A stretch of 64,000 nucleotides of DNA from JADGGV01 sp035715725 (GCA_035715725.1 DASTKT010000140.1:1-64000), one strand, 5' to 3'. Positions 17,300-25,931 are shown, counted from the stretch's first letter. Numbers and translations are program-made. Notes: generated from the letters alone by a model not told the origin.

Positions 17300-19084
17300 T
17301 CACGATCGCGAATTCGTAGTTTCCTTCACGTATAGCTCGCCCCCCGACTCGCGGAACTCCCGCGCCTTCTCCTCCATCCCGCTCTCCGCGTATCTCCGGA
17401 TGTCCTCCGTGATCCGCATCGAGCAGAACTTCGGCCCACACATCGAGCAGAAGTGCGCGATCTTCGCCCCCTGCGCCGGCAGCGTCTCGTCGTGGAACGC
17501 CCGGGCCGTGACCGGATCCAGCGCCAGGTTGAACTGGTCCTCCCAGCGGAACTCGAAGCGCGCCTTGGAGAGCGCGTCGTCCCACTCCCGCGCGCGGGGG
17601 TGGCCCTTGGCCAGGTCGGCCGCGTGCGCGGCGATGCGGTACGCGATGACGCCCTGCTTCACGTCGTCGCGATTCGGCAGGCCGAGGTGCTCCTTCGGCG
17701 TCACGTAGCACAGCATCGCCGTGCCGTACCAGCCGATCATGGCCGCGCCGATCGCGCTCGTGATGTGGTCGTAGCCGGGGGCGATATCGGTCGTCAGCGG
17801 CCCGAGCGTGTAGAACGGTGCCTCCTCGCACCACTCGAGCTGCTTGTCCATGTTCTCCTTGATGAGGTGCATCGGGATGTGTCCCGGCCCCTCGTTCATC
17901 GTCTGGACGTCGAACTCCCAGGCGATGCGGTTCAGCTCGCCCTGCGTGCGCAGCTCCGCGAACTGCGCCTCGTCGTTCGCGTCGGCGATGCTCCCCGGCC
18001 GCAGCCCATCGCCCAGCGAGAAGGAGATGTCGTACGCCGCCATGATCTCGCAGATCTCGCGGAAGTGCGTGTAGAGGAAGTTCTCCTTGTGGTGGGCCAT
18101 GCACCACTTGGCCAGGATCGAGCCGCCCCGCGAGACGATCCCCGTGACCCGCTTCGCCGTCAGCGGCACGTAGCGCAGGAGCACGCCGGCGTGCACCGTG
18201 AAGTAGTCGACGCCCTGCTCCGCCTGCTCGATCAGCGTGTCCCGATAGACCTCCCAGGTCAGCTCCTCCGCCACGCCGCCGACCTTCTCCAGCGCCTGGT
18301 AGATCGGCACCGTCCCGATCGGCACCGGCGAGTTCCGCACGATCCACTGGCGCGTCTCGTGGATGTTCTTCCCCGTCGACAGGTCCATCACGGTGTCCGC
18401 GCCCCACAGCGTGGCCCAGCGCAGCTTCTCCACCTCCTCCTCGATGGAGGACGTGACCGCCGAGTTCCCGATGTTCGCGTTGATCTTCACCTTGAACCGG
18501 CGGCCGATGATCATCGGCTCCAGCTCCGGGTGGTTGATGTTCGCCGGGATGATGGCCCGCCGGCGCGCCACCTCGCTGCGCACCAGCTCGGGGTCCACCC
18601 CCTCCCGCAGCGCGATGAACTCCATCTCCGGCGTGATCTCGCCGCGGCGGGCGTAGTGGAGCTGGGTCACGCGCTGCCCCGCCCGGGCGCGCAGCGCCAC
18701 ACGGCGCAGCCCCGGCGGGATCAGCTCCCCGGCGCTCGCTGCCGCACCGGCGGAGTCGAGCGGCGGGAGCGCGGCCGCGCCGGGTCGCGGCCCACCGTTG
18801 GTCTCGCCCCGCCCCGCCTCCTCCACGTCACCCCGCGCCAGGATCCAATCCCGCCGCAGCGGTGCGAGCCCCTGGCGGACGTCCACGTCCGGTGGGCCGC
18901 TCGTGTCGTAGACCCGGAGCGGCGGCTCGCCGCCCGAGAGCGAGATTTCCCGGAAGGGCACGCGCATGCCGTGCGCCCCCTCGACGAGAACGCGCCGCGA
19001 GTTCGGATAGGCGTCCGCGAACGTGCTCGCGCCGGGCGCGGCACCGTCGGTGGCGGGGGACCGGATATCGGATCGATTGGGCAT
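17300..19084 (-). CDS. thiC: Phosphomethylpyrimidine synthase ThiC
   Basis: A 594-residue radical-SAM enzyme converting aminoimidazole ribotide to hydroxymethylpyrimidine phosphate for thiamin synthesis. Seen: the ThiC N-terminal domain (PFREISLSGGEPPLRVYDTS), the core PEMEFIALREGV...IIPANINHPELEPMIIGR, TVMDLSTGKNIHETR, NEGPGHIPMHLIKENM, DIAPGYDHITSAIGAA, and the C-terminal cluster motif C-x2-C-x4-C in HFCSMCGPKFCSMRI. Length is normal. The start MPNRSD is chosen between the riboswitch leader and the conserved domain. Controlled by the TPP riboswitch at 19208-19290. Confidence 0.97.
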   Translation of the reverse strand: MPNRSDIRSPATDGAAPGASTFADAYPNSRRVLVEGAHGMRVPFREISLSGGEPPLRVYDTSGPPDVDVRQGLAPLRRDWILARGDVEEAGRGETNGGPRPGAAALPPLDSAGAAASAGELIPPGLRRVALRARAGQRVTQLHYARRGEITPEMEFIALREGVDPELVRSEVARRRAIIPANINHPELEPMIIGRRFKVKINANIGNSAVTSSIEEEVEKLRWATLWGADTVMDLSTGKNIHETRQWIVRNSPVPIGTVPIYQALEKVGGVAEELTWEVYRDTLIEQAEQGVDYFTVHAGVLLRYVPLTAKRVTGIVSRGGSILAKWCMAHHKENFLYTHFREICEIMAAYDISFSLGDGLRPGSIADANDEAQFAELRTQGELNRIAWEFDVQTMNEGPGHIPMHLIKENMDKQLEWCEEAPFYTLGPLTTDIAPGYDHITSAIGAAMIGWYGTAMLCYVTPKEHLGLPNRDDVKQGVIAYRIAAHAADLAKGHPRAREWDDALSKARFEFRWEDQFNLALDPVTARAFHDETLPAQGAKIAHFCSMCGPKFCSMRITEDIRRYAESGMEEKAREFRESGGELYVKETTNSRS

Positions 19085-19139
19085 CGTGCGGCTCCTTCGT
19101 GGCTGGAGCCGGCTGAGGCAGCTACCCCGGGAACGGAAA

Positions 19140-19159
19140 CGCCGCCCGGGCGGGCGGCG
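19140..19159 (-). terminator. Leader hairpin, possible riboswitch expression platform
   Basis: On the reverse strand GCCGCCCG pairs with CGGGCGGC and is followed by GTTTCCG. It lies between the TPP aptamer and the thiC start codon (19084), where a transcriptional terminator controlled by the aptamer would be expected. The short T-run makes this tentative. Confidence 0.4.
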
Positions 19160-19207
19160 CGACGCCATCTTCGAGGCGGTGGGGCCCACCCGCGAAGACG
19201 CCGCATC

Positions 19208-19290
19208 GCCGCGCTCCCTCCGCCGGTCTCAACCGGGTCAGGTTCCAAGGGTCTATCTCAATCCCGGCGCTTTGGCCCGGATACCCCTGG
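19208..19290 (-). promoter_or_regulatory. TPP riboswitch (THI element)
   Basis: The reverse strand carries the aptamer signatures in order: GGGGTATCC, GGGATTGAGAT, ACCCTTGGAACCTGA, CCCGGTTGAGACCGG and GCGGAGGGA. These match the conserved THI-box segments (...CTGAGA..., ACCCTT..GAACCTGAT, GCG.AGGGA). It lies about 125 bases upstream of the thiC start, so thiamin pyrophosphate should lower thiC expression. Confidence 0.93.
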
Positions 19291-19375
19291 CGGCTAACAG
19301 CGTCGAACATACGCGCCCGTCGTGTCCCGCGTCAAAGTCCGGTCTCGCCCCGCTCCGCCCGGACCGGAAAAGCGA

Positions 19376-19397
19376 GCGCCGCCCGGAAGGGCGGCGC
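19376..19397 (-). terminator. Intrinsic terminator behind a small membrane gene
   Basis: On the reverse strand GCGCCGCCC-TTCC-GGGCGGCGC forms a 9-bp stem and is followed by TCGCTTTTCC. It ends the transcript coming from the 47-codon gene at 19545-19688 and separates it from the riboswitch leader. Confidence 0.6.
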
Positions 19398-19544
19398 GCT
19401 GCGGGCCGGGGGCCCGCGATGGCTCAGGCTCGAGGTCGCGGCTCGTCGGGCGCGATCGGCGCGTGGCACCGGCGGAGCCCGGCGGCACGCTCCGACCGGC
19501 CGGCCACGACCGTTACCGGCCCGGCCCGGCTCGCATGGCCACGG

Positions 19545-19688
19545 TCAGCGGGCCGACCGTTGCGTCGCGCCCCGCCGGTCCCGCCCGAGCCCCCGCCGGA
19601 TGGTCGTCGTATGCGACGCCACGCGGGCGCCGAGGGCGCTCAGCGTGAGCACCAGAGCCAGGATCTGAATCGTCTCGATAATCATCAT
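19545..19688 (-). CDS. Small single-span membrane protein (47 aa), unknown
   Basis: A 47-codon gene reading MMIIETIQILALVLTLSALG, then a basic, Arg/Thr-rich tail ending QRSAR. The first ~22 residues form one membrane helix. Support for it being real: a strong GGAGGTGA placed five bases before the first ATG (19688), a stop at 19545, and an intrinsic terminator 150 bases further on (19376-19397). It lies 83 bases downstream of the SPFH-protein gene on the same strand, so it may be a partner or regulator of that membrane scaffold. I do not recognise a family. Confidence 0.55.
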   Translation of the reverse strand: MMIIETIQILALVLTLSALGARVASHTTTIRRGLGRDRRGATQRSAR

Positions 19689-19771
19689 CGTCACCTCCGT
19701 CCCAACCTACGGCGCCACTCGCCGATCGGTTTCAGCGGATTAGACGATGCGTGCCCGCCGAGGGTTGCAGG

Positions 19772-20704
19772 CTAGGGGTGCGGGAGCTGGATCAGCGGCG
19801 TGCCGCCGCCGGAGACCTGCGGCAGCTTCCCGTCCCACCGCTTCGTGATCTCGTACTGTACGAGCGTCGGCGTGATGCTGCGCGAGAGCATGTCGTTGGC
19901 GCGGGCCTGCGCTTCCGCCTCGGCGAGGATCGCCTTCGCCCGCCCGGCCGCCTTGATCGAATCGCCGAGCGCCTCGAAGCGCCGCTTCTGCAGCTCGTTC
20001 TGCGAGGTCAGCGCCTGTTGCTGCATGACGTTCTTCGCGTTGATCGCCTCGATCACCGGCTGTGGCGCGCGCAGCTCGTTGATCGTGAACTGCTTCACCT
20101 CGATCCCATAGGGAGAGAGGCGGTTCACCAGCAGCGACTCCGTCCGGCCCACCACCTCCGCCTTCTTCGGCCCGATGATGTTGGCGATCTCCTCCTGCCC
20201 GACCACCTCCTGCAGCGCCTGCCGGATCGCCTGCTTGACGTACCCGTGCTGGATCGTGGCGATGTCCGTGCGGAACGTCTGGTAGAGGTATGGCACCCGC
20301 GCCGGGTTCAGCTCGAACGACATCGACACGTCCAGCGAGAGCGGCTGCCCCTCCACGCTGTTCACGTTGATCTCGTCGTTCCGGGCCGAGCCGTCCACCG
20401 ACCCGCGCGCCAGCACCACGGTCTGCATGTACGTCGGGTACTCCTCGATCGCGGTCATCATCGGGATCCGCGCGTGGACGCCGGGCCCGATCGGGCGTGG
20501 GTCCACGCCCCCGCCCATCCGGTGGATCACGATGCCGACGTGCCCGGGGTTGATGTACGTCGCCGCGTTCGGCACCACGAAGACCGCCACGAGCGCCAGA
20601 ACGACCAGGCGGATCCACCGTCCCAGAAAGCCCCGCGACGACGACCCCGCGCTGCCCACCCCTCGCGAGAAGCTTCCCAGCTTTTCCTTCAGCTCCGTCG
20701 GCAT
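19772..20704 (-). CDS. SPFH/band 7 (prohibitin-like) membrane protein
   Basis: A 310-residue protein with a short cytosolic N-terminus, one membrane helix (IRLVVLALVAVFVVPNAATY, ~residues 27-46) and a prohibitin/stomatin-type domain: INPGHVGIVIHRMGGGV, then the strand-helix core and a long C-terminal coiled coil rich in Gln/Ala/Glu (EAINAKNVMQQQALTSQNEL ... AILAEAEAQARAND). SPFH proteins scaffold membrane microdomains or govern proteases such as FtsH. Start by GGAGGTCGTTC before the ATG. The C-terminal PLIQLPHP is typical of prohibitin-like bacterial members. Confidence 0.88.
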   Translation of the reverse strand: MPTELKEKLGSFSRGVGSAGSSSRGFLGRWIRLVVLALVAVFVVPNAATYINPGHVGIVIHRMGGGVDPRPIGPGVHARIPMMTAIEEYPTYMQTVVLARGSVDGSARNDEINVNSVEGQPLSLDVSMSFELNPARVPYLYQTFRTDIATIQHGYVKQAIRQALQEVVGQEEIANIIGPKKAEVVGRTESLLVNRLSPYGIEVKQFTINELRAPQPVIEAINAKNVMQQQALTSQNELQKRRFEALGDSIKAAGRAKAILAEAEAQARANDMLSRSITPTLVQYEITKRWDGKLPQVSGGGTPLIQLPHP

Positions 20705-20854
20705 GAACGACCTCCCTATGGCAGTCCGGGCCAGAGTCGCCCCCCACCGGGCCGTATGCGTCCGTGCATGCGGATCCGTCCAGAATATTCCAGGCGCGTC
20801 CGCCGCAGCACAAGAAAATCCGCGCGCCTGCGGCGAGTGCTCCACGAAAAAGAA

Positions 20855-20882
20855 TCGCCCCCGGGAACGTTCCCGGGGGCGA
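20855..20882 (-). terminator. Intrinsic terminator of the PEP-CTERM gene
   Basis: TCGCCCCCGGGAAC and its exact reverse complement form a 28-base palindrome. On the reverse strand it is followed by TTCTTTTTC. It lies 24 bases past the PEP-CTERM stop codon. Confidence 0.85.
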
Positions 20883-20905
20883 CTGCTTCGGCCGCCGCGC
20901 CGCGC

Positions 20906-21763
20906 CTACTCGTCCTCGTCGCGCCTCCGGCGGCGCCGGCGGCCGGCCGCGATCCCGGCCAGCCCCGTCCCGACCAGGATCATGCTCACCGGCTCCGGCA
21001 CCACGTGCGGCGGCGGGGGCGGTGGCGGAGGTGGCGGCGGCGGACCGTGTGGCGTCGTGTCCGGCGGCGGACCATGCGGCGTCGTGTCCGGCGGCGGATT
21101 GTGCGGCGTCGTATCCGGCGGCGGATTGTGCGGCGTCGTGTCCGGCGGCGGATTGTGCGGCGTCGTGTCGTGCGGCGTCGTGTCCGGCGGCGGCGGCGGG
21201 TTCACGATCGGGTTGCCCGGATTGTCGTGGTCCCGGAACGCGATCGGCGCCAGGAGCGCCGGGCCGAGAATCCACGCCAGGAGGTTCCGGCCGTTCCCGG
21301 CCTGCGCGATCTGCACCGGCGGCGGCAGGATCCCGGACACGTCGCCGATGTAGTCGAGCGGCATCGGCAGGCTGCTCACGACCCCCGGCACGATCCCCAC
21401 GTACGCCACCGGCTGCTTGATGACGAGCGGGAGAGGCGCGAACGGCCACGCCGCATCGCACGGCGGCAGGCCGCTCGGCGTCCGACCGCCGGGCGTAGGC
21501 ACATCGCACCCCGCCGTGGCCAGCGCCCCGCCCACGCGACCGCCAGCCGCACGACCGGCCGCGGCCGGAGGCGGGGTGTCGCTCGGCTCCACCCGCTTCG
21601 CGCGCTTGGACGAATCGCTCGCTCCGACCGCGCCCGGCGAGAGCGTGACCACCCGCTCGCCACGGTCCGCCGGGCCGGCGAATCCCATCATATAGAGCGA
21701 CGTGAGCAGCACGGCCGCCAGCGCCCAGATCGCACCGATGACGACTGCCAATCGGGTCTTCAT
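20906..21763 (-). CDS. PEP-CTERM sorting-domain protein with Pro-rich tandem repeats
   Basis: A 285-residue exported protein. It has an N-terminal signal/anchor helix (LAVVIGAIWALAAVLLTSL), a unique middle with two cysteines (GCDVPTP...LPPCDAAW), a central hydrophobic stretch, then nine-residue repeats of the type NPPPDTTPH (~residues 190-240), a run of prolines and the C-terminal tag VPEPVSMILVGTGLAGIAAG plus an Arg run. VPEP, hydrophobic helix and basic tail define PEP-CTERM, recognised by an exosortase in organisms making exopolysaccharide. No exosortase is in this window. Start chosen at MKTRLAVV. Confidence 0.8.
   Translation of the reverse strand: MKTRLAVVIGAIWALAAVLLTSLYMMGFAGPADRGERVVTLSPGAVGASDSSKRAKRVEPSDTPPPAAAGRAAGGRVGGALATAGCDVPTPGGRTPSGLPPCDAAWPFAPLPLVIKQPVAYVGIVPGVVSSLPMPLDYIGDVSGILPPPVQIAQAGNGRNLLAWILGPALLAPIAFRDHDNPGNPIVNPPPPPDTTPHDTTPHNPPPDTTPHNPPPDTTPHNPPPDTTPHGPPPDTTPHGPPPPPPPPPPPPHVVPEPVSMILVGTGLAGIAAGRRRRRRRDEDE
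21038..21190 (-). repeat. 27-bp tandem repeat inside the PEP-CTERM gene
   Basis: About five to six copies of a 27-base unit (reverse strand, encoding N/G-PPPDTTPH) lie in frame before the polyproline run, with one short copy lacking the PPP codons. Near-identity of the copies suggests slippage-driven length variation of a surface linker. Confidence 0.85.
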
Positions 21764-22047
21764 CGTTCTGCCCCTCCCCGGCCGGGCTCCTACGCGTCGG
21801 AGCCCATCGTGAATCCCTCGTCTTCGCGGCGCGGGTCGAATCCGCCGGCCCGCGTCTGTTGGCGAGTCGCGGCGAGTGGTGCGTGGCCGCAACAGCCTGA
21901 GCGATCGGCACCGGCCGACCGCTCAGGTACGGCCGGCAGGACCGAGGCGAGCCGGAGCGGGATAGAGGTCCCGCGAATCCCCGGCCGGGGAGACACCCGG
22001 GGAGTCCAGAAAATCCGAAGCTCGCTGGAACGCGGCGCCAAGATAGT

Positions 22048-22063
22048 TTCAACTCGCGTGCCA
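22048..22063 (-). promoter_or_regulatory. Sigma-54-like promoter upstream of the PEP-CTERM gene
   Basis: The reverse strand reads TGGCAC-GCGAG-TTGAA, close to the -24/-12 consensus TGGCAC-N5-TTGCA but with A for the nearly invariant C of -12. PEP-CTERM genes in several bacteria are RpoN-dependent, so the match is worth noting. It implies a leader of about 270 bases. The gene-free region 21764-22162 otherwise shows only an imperfect hairpin at 21896-21927 (CCTGAGCG/CGCTCAGG ends). Confidence 0.3.
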
Positions 22064-22162
22064 CGGAAGGGAAATTTCGAGAAATGGTCGTGCGGGCAGC
22101 CGCTTACGTAATCGTAACGGGGTGGTCGGGATCGGCGGGTGTAACGGAACGATGCGGTGGTG

Positions 22163-22202
22163 CTGAAACGGCCTCGCGAGGTGTCTCGCGAGGCCGTTTC
22201 AG
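22163..22202 (-). terminator. 17-bp-stem terminator of the lon gene
   Basis: CTGAAACGGCCTCGCGA (22163-22179), a six-base loop and its exact reverse complement (22186-22202). It lies 14 bases beyond the lon stop codon. There is no U-tract. Confidence 0.75.
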
Positions 22203-22216
22203 GAGTCCGCCGGGCC

Positions 22217-24763
22217 TCAGGCGCCGCGGTTCAGCATGAGGCTGGAGGCGCCGTAGCGTCCGGCGGGGACCGGAACGCTGCCCTCGGGGAAGACGAGGGT
22301 GCCGTCGTGGAGGCTGGCGCCGCGGAGCGCGATCGCCAGCACTTCACCCAGGTCGGCGGTGGTGTGGAACGAGAGGCGGTTCCGCACCTCCTCGGGGAGA
22401 TCCTCGAGGTCCGGCGCGTTGTCGCGCGGCACGATGATCTCCTGGATCCCGGCGCGGTAGGCGCCGAGGACCTTCTCCTTCACGCCGCCGATCGGAAGCA
22501 CCCGGCCGGTGAGCGTGATCTCCCCCGTCATGGCGACGTCGTTGCGGACCGGGCGCCCGGAGAGGGCGCTGACGAGGGCCGTCGCCATCGTGACGCCGGC
22601 GGACGGGCCGTCCTTGGGGATGGCGCCCGCCGGGCAGTGGACGTGGATCTCCAGGTCCTTGAGGTTCTCGTCGGAGATCCCGAGGCGGTCGTGGTGCGTG
22701 CGCGCGTAGGTGAGCGCCGCCCGCGCCGACTCCTTCATCACGTCGCCGAGCTGCCCCGTGAGGATCAGGCTGTCGCGCCCCTTGGACGCGCTGGCCTCGA
22801 CGAACATGATGTCGCCGCCCATGGGGGTGTAGTACATCCCCGTGGCCACGCCGACGGCATCGCTGGGCGCGGCGTGCTCCGGGTGGACGCGCGGCCGTCC
22901 GAGGAGCGGCTGCACGTCGTCGGCGTCGATGGTGAGCGTGGTGGTCGCGCCCGTCGCCACCTTGCGGGCGGCCTTGCGGGCGAGCTTGCCGAGCTCGCGC
23001 TCGAGCTGCCGCACGCCGGCCTCACGCGTGTACTCGCTGACCACGCGCTCGATGGCGCCGTCCGTCACGCCGAGCTGCTCCGCGCCGAGGCCGTTCTCCT
23101 CGCGCTGGCGCGGCAGCAGGTAGCGCTTGGCGATCTCCAGCTTCTCCTGCTCGGTGTAGCCGGAGAAGTCGACGCGCTCCATGCGGTCCAGCAGCGGCCC
23201 CGGGATCTGCTCCAGGAAGTTCGCCGTCGCGATGAACAGCACCTCCGAGAGGTCGAACGGGATCCCGAGGTAGTGGTCCACGAACGAGTGGTTCTGCGCC
23301 GGATCGAGCACCTCGAGGAGCGCCGCCGACGGATCGCCCTGGAGCGACACGCCGAGCTTGTCCACCTCGTCCAGCAGGAAGACCGGGTTCTTCGTCCCGG
23401 CCTGCCGCAGGCCCTGGATGATGCGGCCCGGCATGGCCCCGACGTAGGTGCGCCGGTGGCCGCGGATGTCGGCCTCGTCACGCGCGCCGCCCAGGGCGAT
23501 GCGCACGTACTTCCGGCCGAGCGCCCGCGCGATCGACTTCGCGATCGACGTCTTGCCGACCCCCGGGGGCCCGACGAAGAGCAGGATCGGGCCGCGCCCG
23601 ACCGCCCGCGCCTTCGCCTCCGTCGCGGACTTCGGCGCCTCGCCGGCCTCCGCCGTGGCCTCGACATCCTCGAAGCCATCCGTCGACTCCGGCTTCGGCT
23701 CCGCCTCGACCTCGAGCGCCGCCGCCGCCGCCCGCTCCATCTGCAGCTTGCGCACGGCCAGGAACTCGAGCACGCGGTCCTTCACGTCCTCCAGGCCGTA
23801 GTGGTCCTCGTTCAGGAACACATCCGCCTGCGTCAGGTCGATCTCGTCATCCGTCCGCTCCGCCCACGGCAGCTCCAGCACCGTGTCCAGATACGTGCGG
23901 ATCACCTGGTACTCCGCGGACTGCGGGTGCGTCCGCTCCAGGCGGGCCAGCTCGCGGTCGACCTCCTTGCGCGCCTCCTCCGGGAGCGGCAGCGCGGCAA
24001 CCCGCGCCTTCAGCTCCTCGATCTCGACGCCCTCCTCCTCCTCACCCAGCTCCTTCTGGATCGCCTTCATCTGCTCGCGCAGCAGAATCTCGCGCTGCTT
24101 CTCGCCGAGCTCCTCCTGCACCTTCTGCTGGATCTGCTCCTGCGCCTCAAGCCGCAGCAGGTCCCGCTCGACGGCCACCAGCACCCGACGCATCCGGTCC
24201 TCGACCGCCAGCGTCTCCAGCAGCGCCTGCTTGTCCTTCGCCGGCACCTCCAGGTAGAACGCGACGAGGTCCGCGAACGCGCCCGGCGCCTCGACCCCCT
24301 GCACCAGCTGGCTCAGCGCCTCCGCCGGAATGCCGCGCCGCGTGCCCAGCTCCGCCGCCCGGTCCCGCAGCTCGCGGTCGAGCGCGACGAACGCCGCATC
24401 CTTCGGGTCCAGCGCCGCCTGCTCCTCGATCGGACGCACCGCCGCCTCCAGCATCCCATCCCCGGAACGCTGGTACGAGAGCGCAAGCCCGCGACGCTCG
24501 CCCTGGATCAGCAACTGCAGGCCACCGCGAACCCGCTGCGCCTGCACGATCCGCACGATCGTACCGACCTGGTACATCACCTCCGGCGTGGCATCATCCA
24601 GATTCTCGCGCTGGCAGACCGCGAACATCTCGCGGCCGCCATCCAGCGCCCGCTGGATCGCCTCCACCGTGCCCGGCCGCCCGGCGCTGATCGGCACCGC
24701 GACACCCGGAAAAACAACCGTCTCCCGCAGGGGGAGAACGGGGAGCGTCAGTCGCTCAGCCAT
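22217..24763 (-). CDS. lon: ATP-dependent Lon protease
   Basis: An 848-residue LonA-type cytosolic protease. Order seen: LAN substrate-binding domain (LTLPVLPLRETVVFPGVAVP), coiled coil with EELGEKQREILLREQMKAIQKEL, AAA+ module with Walker A GPPGVGKTS (~residue 400) and Walker B FLLDEVDKL, and the Ser-Lys proteolytic domain with KDGPSAGVTMA (Ser ~721) and GGVKEKVLGAYRAG (Lys). An extra Glu/Ala-rich acidic segment of ~40 residues (VEAEPKPESTDGFEDVEATA...) sits just before the AAA+ module. ATG at 24763 is chosen over a GTG nine bases upstream because AGGTGAGAGG precedes it. Confidence 0.96.
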   Translation of the reverse strand: MAERLTLPVLPLRETVVFPGVAVPISAGRPGTVEAIQRALDGGREMFAVCQRENLDDATPEVMYQVGTIVRIVQAQRVRGGLQLLIQGERRGLALSYQRSGDGMLEAAVRPIEEQAALDPKDAAFVALDRELRDRAAELGTRRGIPAEALSQLVQGVEAPGAFADLVAFYLEVPAKDKQALLETLAVEDRMRRVLVAVERDLLRLEAQEQIQQKVQEELGEKQREILLREQMKAIQKELGEEEEGVEIEELKARVAALPLPEEARKEVDRELARLERTHPQSAEYQVIRTYLDTVLELPWAERTDDEIDLTQADVFLNEDHYGLEDVKDRVLEFLAVRKLQMERAAAAALEVEAEPKPESTDGFEDVEATAEAGEAPKSATEAKARAVGRGPILLFVGPPGVGKTSIAKSIARALGRKYVRIALGGARDEADIRGHRRTYVGAMPGRIIQGLRQAGTKNPVFLLDEVDKLGVSLQGDPSAALLEVLDPAQNHSFVDHYLGIPFDLSEVLFIATANFLEQIPGPLLDRMERVDFSGYTEQEKLEIAKRYLLPRQREENGLGAEQLGVTDGAIERVVSEYTREAGVRQLERELGKLARKAARKVATGATTTLTIDADDVQPLLGRPRVHPEHAAPSDAVGVATGMYYTPMGGDIMFVEASASKGRDSLILTGQLGDVMKESARAALTYARTHHDRLGISDENLKDLEIHVHCPAGAIPKDGPSAGVTMATALVSALSGRPVRNDVAMTGEITLTGRVLPIGGVKEKVLGAYRAGIQEIIVPRDNAPDLEDLPEEVRNRLSFHTTADLGEVLAIALRGASLHDGTLVFPEGSVPVPAGRYGASSLMLNRGA

Positions 24764-24890
24764 TCCTCTCACCTCACTTCCAAAGCGGCGGTCCCGGCAG
24801 AAAGCCAGGGACGTGCCAGGGACAAAGCATCAACCCTGCCATCTCCCGTGGAGCGGCGGATCTCCGCTTCGGTGCTGAATTTATGCTGTG

Positions 24891-24907
24891 TTCAACGCGT
24901 GTTGGAA
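24891..24907. promoter_or_regulatory. Palindrome in the lon upstream region
   Basis: TTC-AACGCGTGTT-GGAA is a near-dyad about 130 bases upstream of lon, in a local AT-rich patch (24878-24912) that stands out from its surroundings. It could be a repressor or activator site near the lon promoter. It does not match CIRCE. The rest of the spacer 24764-25038 shows nothing else. Confidence 0.25.
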
Positions 24908-25038
24908 TATAACGGAAGCGGGGCCGAAATGGCAGGGGCCGGGGCGTGGCTGCCCGAACGGCAGCGCGGGGGAGGGGAGGAGTGGACGAGTGGGAGAGTG
25001 GGTGCAACGGCAATCCCCCACCCCTCCACCCCCCTCGA

Positions 25039-25818
25039 TCACTTCCTCCGGGTCCAGACGAGGATGGCGCCGCAGTCGGCGGTGCCGACGTTGTACTGCA
25101 TCGGGAGCTCGGAGGAGCCGCGGTAGATCTCCAGCCCCTCGATGTCGGTGGCGTCGAGGACGTCGTCGAGGGGGATGTCGGCGCTGCGGAACATGCTGCG
25201 GCCGCCGCCGATGGTGGTGACGACGCCATCGAGGACGAGGAGCGGCTGGCAGCGGCCGATCGAGCGCGCGACGCGGGAGCGCGAGCGGCCTCCGGCGTCG
25301 GCGGGGTCGATCCGCATGCCGGCGACGGAGCGGAGGACGTCGGAGAAGCGGTGCGTGTTGCGGCGGGCGATCTCGGTGCGCGTCATGAAGGTTCCGATCC
25401 CCAGCCGCTTGCGGTCGTAGAAGCCGGCGTTCGTGAGATAGGCGCTGGGAGGGTAGCTGCGCGCCGTGACCGTGAGCGGCGTGAGGGCGATGGCGTCGGG
25501 AGCGAGCCGGAGTGTGACCTGGACCAGCTCGCCGGAATGGAGGTGGAACGTGTCGGTGGTGGCGGCGCTGTAGCCGAGGCGATCGGCCTTGAGGCGGTAG
25601 ATGCCCGGGGCGTCGGTCTCGATGAGGAACGCGCCGGCCGTGTCGGTGGACACGTGGAAGTCCGCCTTGCCGTTCCGCAGGAGGAGACTGATGTTGGCGG
25701 CGACGATGGGCCGGCCGGACGACTCCTCGAGGAGCACGCCGCGGATCGCCTGGCCGGCGAGCGGCTGCGTGAGGGCCAGCAGCATGGCGAACGGAGCGGA
25801 GACGATAAGGCGGGGCAT
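25039..25818 (-). CDS. Carboxypeptidase-regulatory/TonB-plug domain protein without a barrel
   Basis: A 259-residue secreted protein: signal peptide (FAMLLALTQPLAGQA), a carboxypeptidase-regulatory-like beta-sandwich (IRGVLLEESSGRPIVAANIS...GAFLIETDAPGIYRLKADRLGY), a linker (LTPLTVTARSYP), then a TonB-receptor plug-like domain (GFYDRKRLGIGTFMTRTEIA, FSDVLRSVAGMRI, LLVLDGVV, LEIYRG). The 22-strand barrel of real receptors is absent and no in-frame remnant follows. This compact architecture is frequent in Gemmatimonadota; function unknown. Confidence 0.8.
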   Translation of the reverse strand: MPRLIVSAPFAMLLALTQPLAGQAIRGVLLEESSGRPIVAANISLLLRNGKADFHVSTDTAGAFLIETDAPGIYRLKADRLGYSAATTDTFHLHSGELVQVTLRLAPDAIALTPLTVTARSYPPSAYLTNAGFYDRKRLGIGTFMTRTEIARRNTHRFSDVLRSVAGMRIDPADAGGRSRSRVARSIGRCQPLLVLDGVVTTIGGGRSMFRSADIPLDDVLDATDIEGLEIYRGSSELPMQYNVGTADCGAILVWTRRK

Positions 25819-25931
25819 GGGGGCCTCCGCTGAGGGGGGGCGAACGCTGCTTCAATTCTTTAGCGGTGAGGCGCCCGGCGGCAAGAGCGGAGTGGCGAGC
25901 GGCAGGTTTCGCTTGCCACGAGGCGCTCGGC

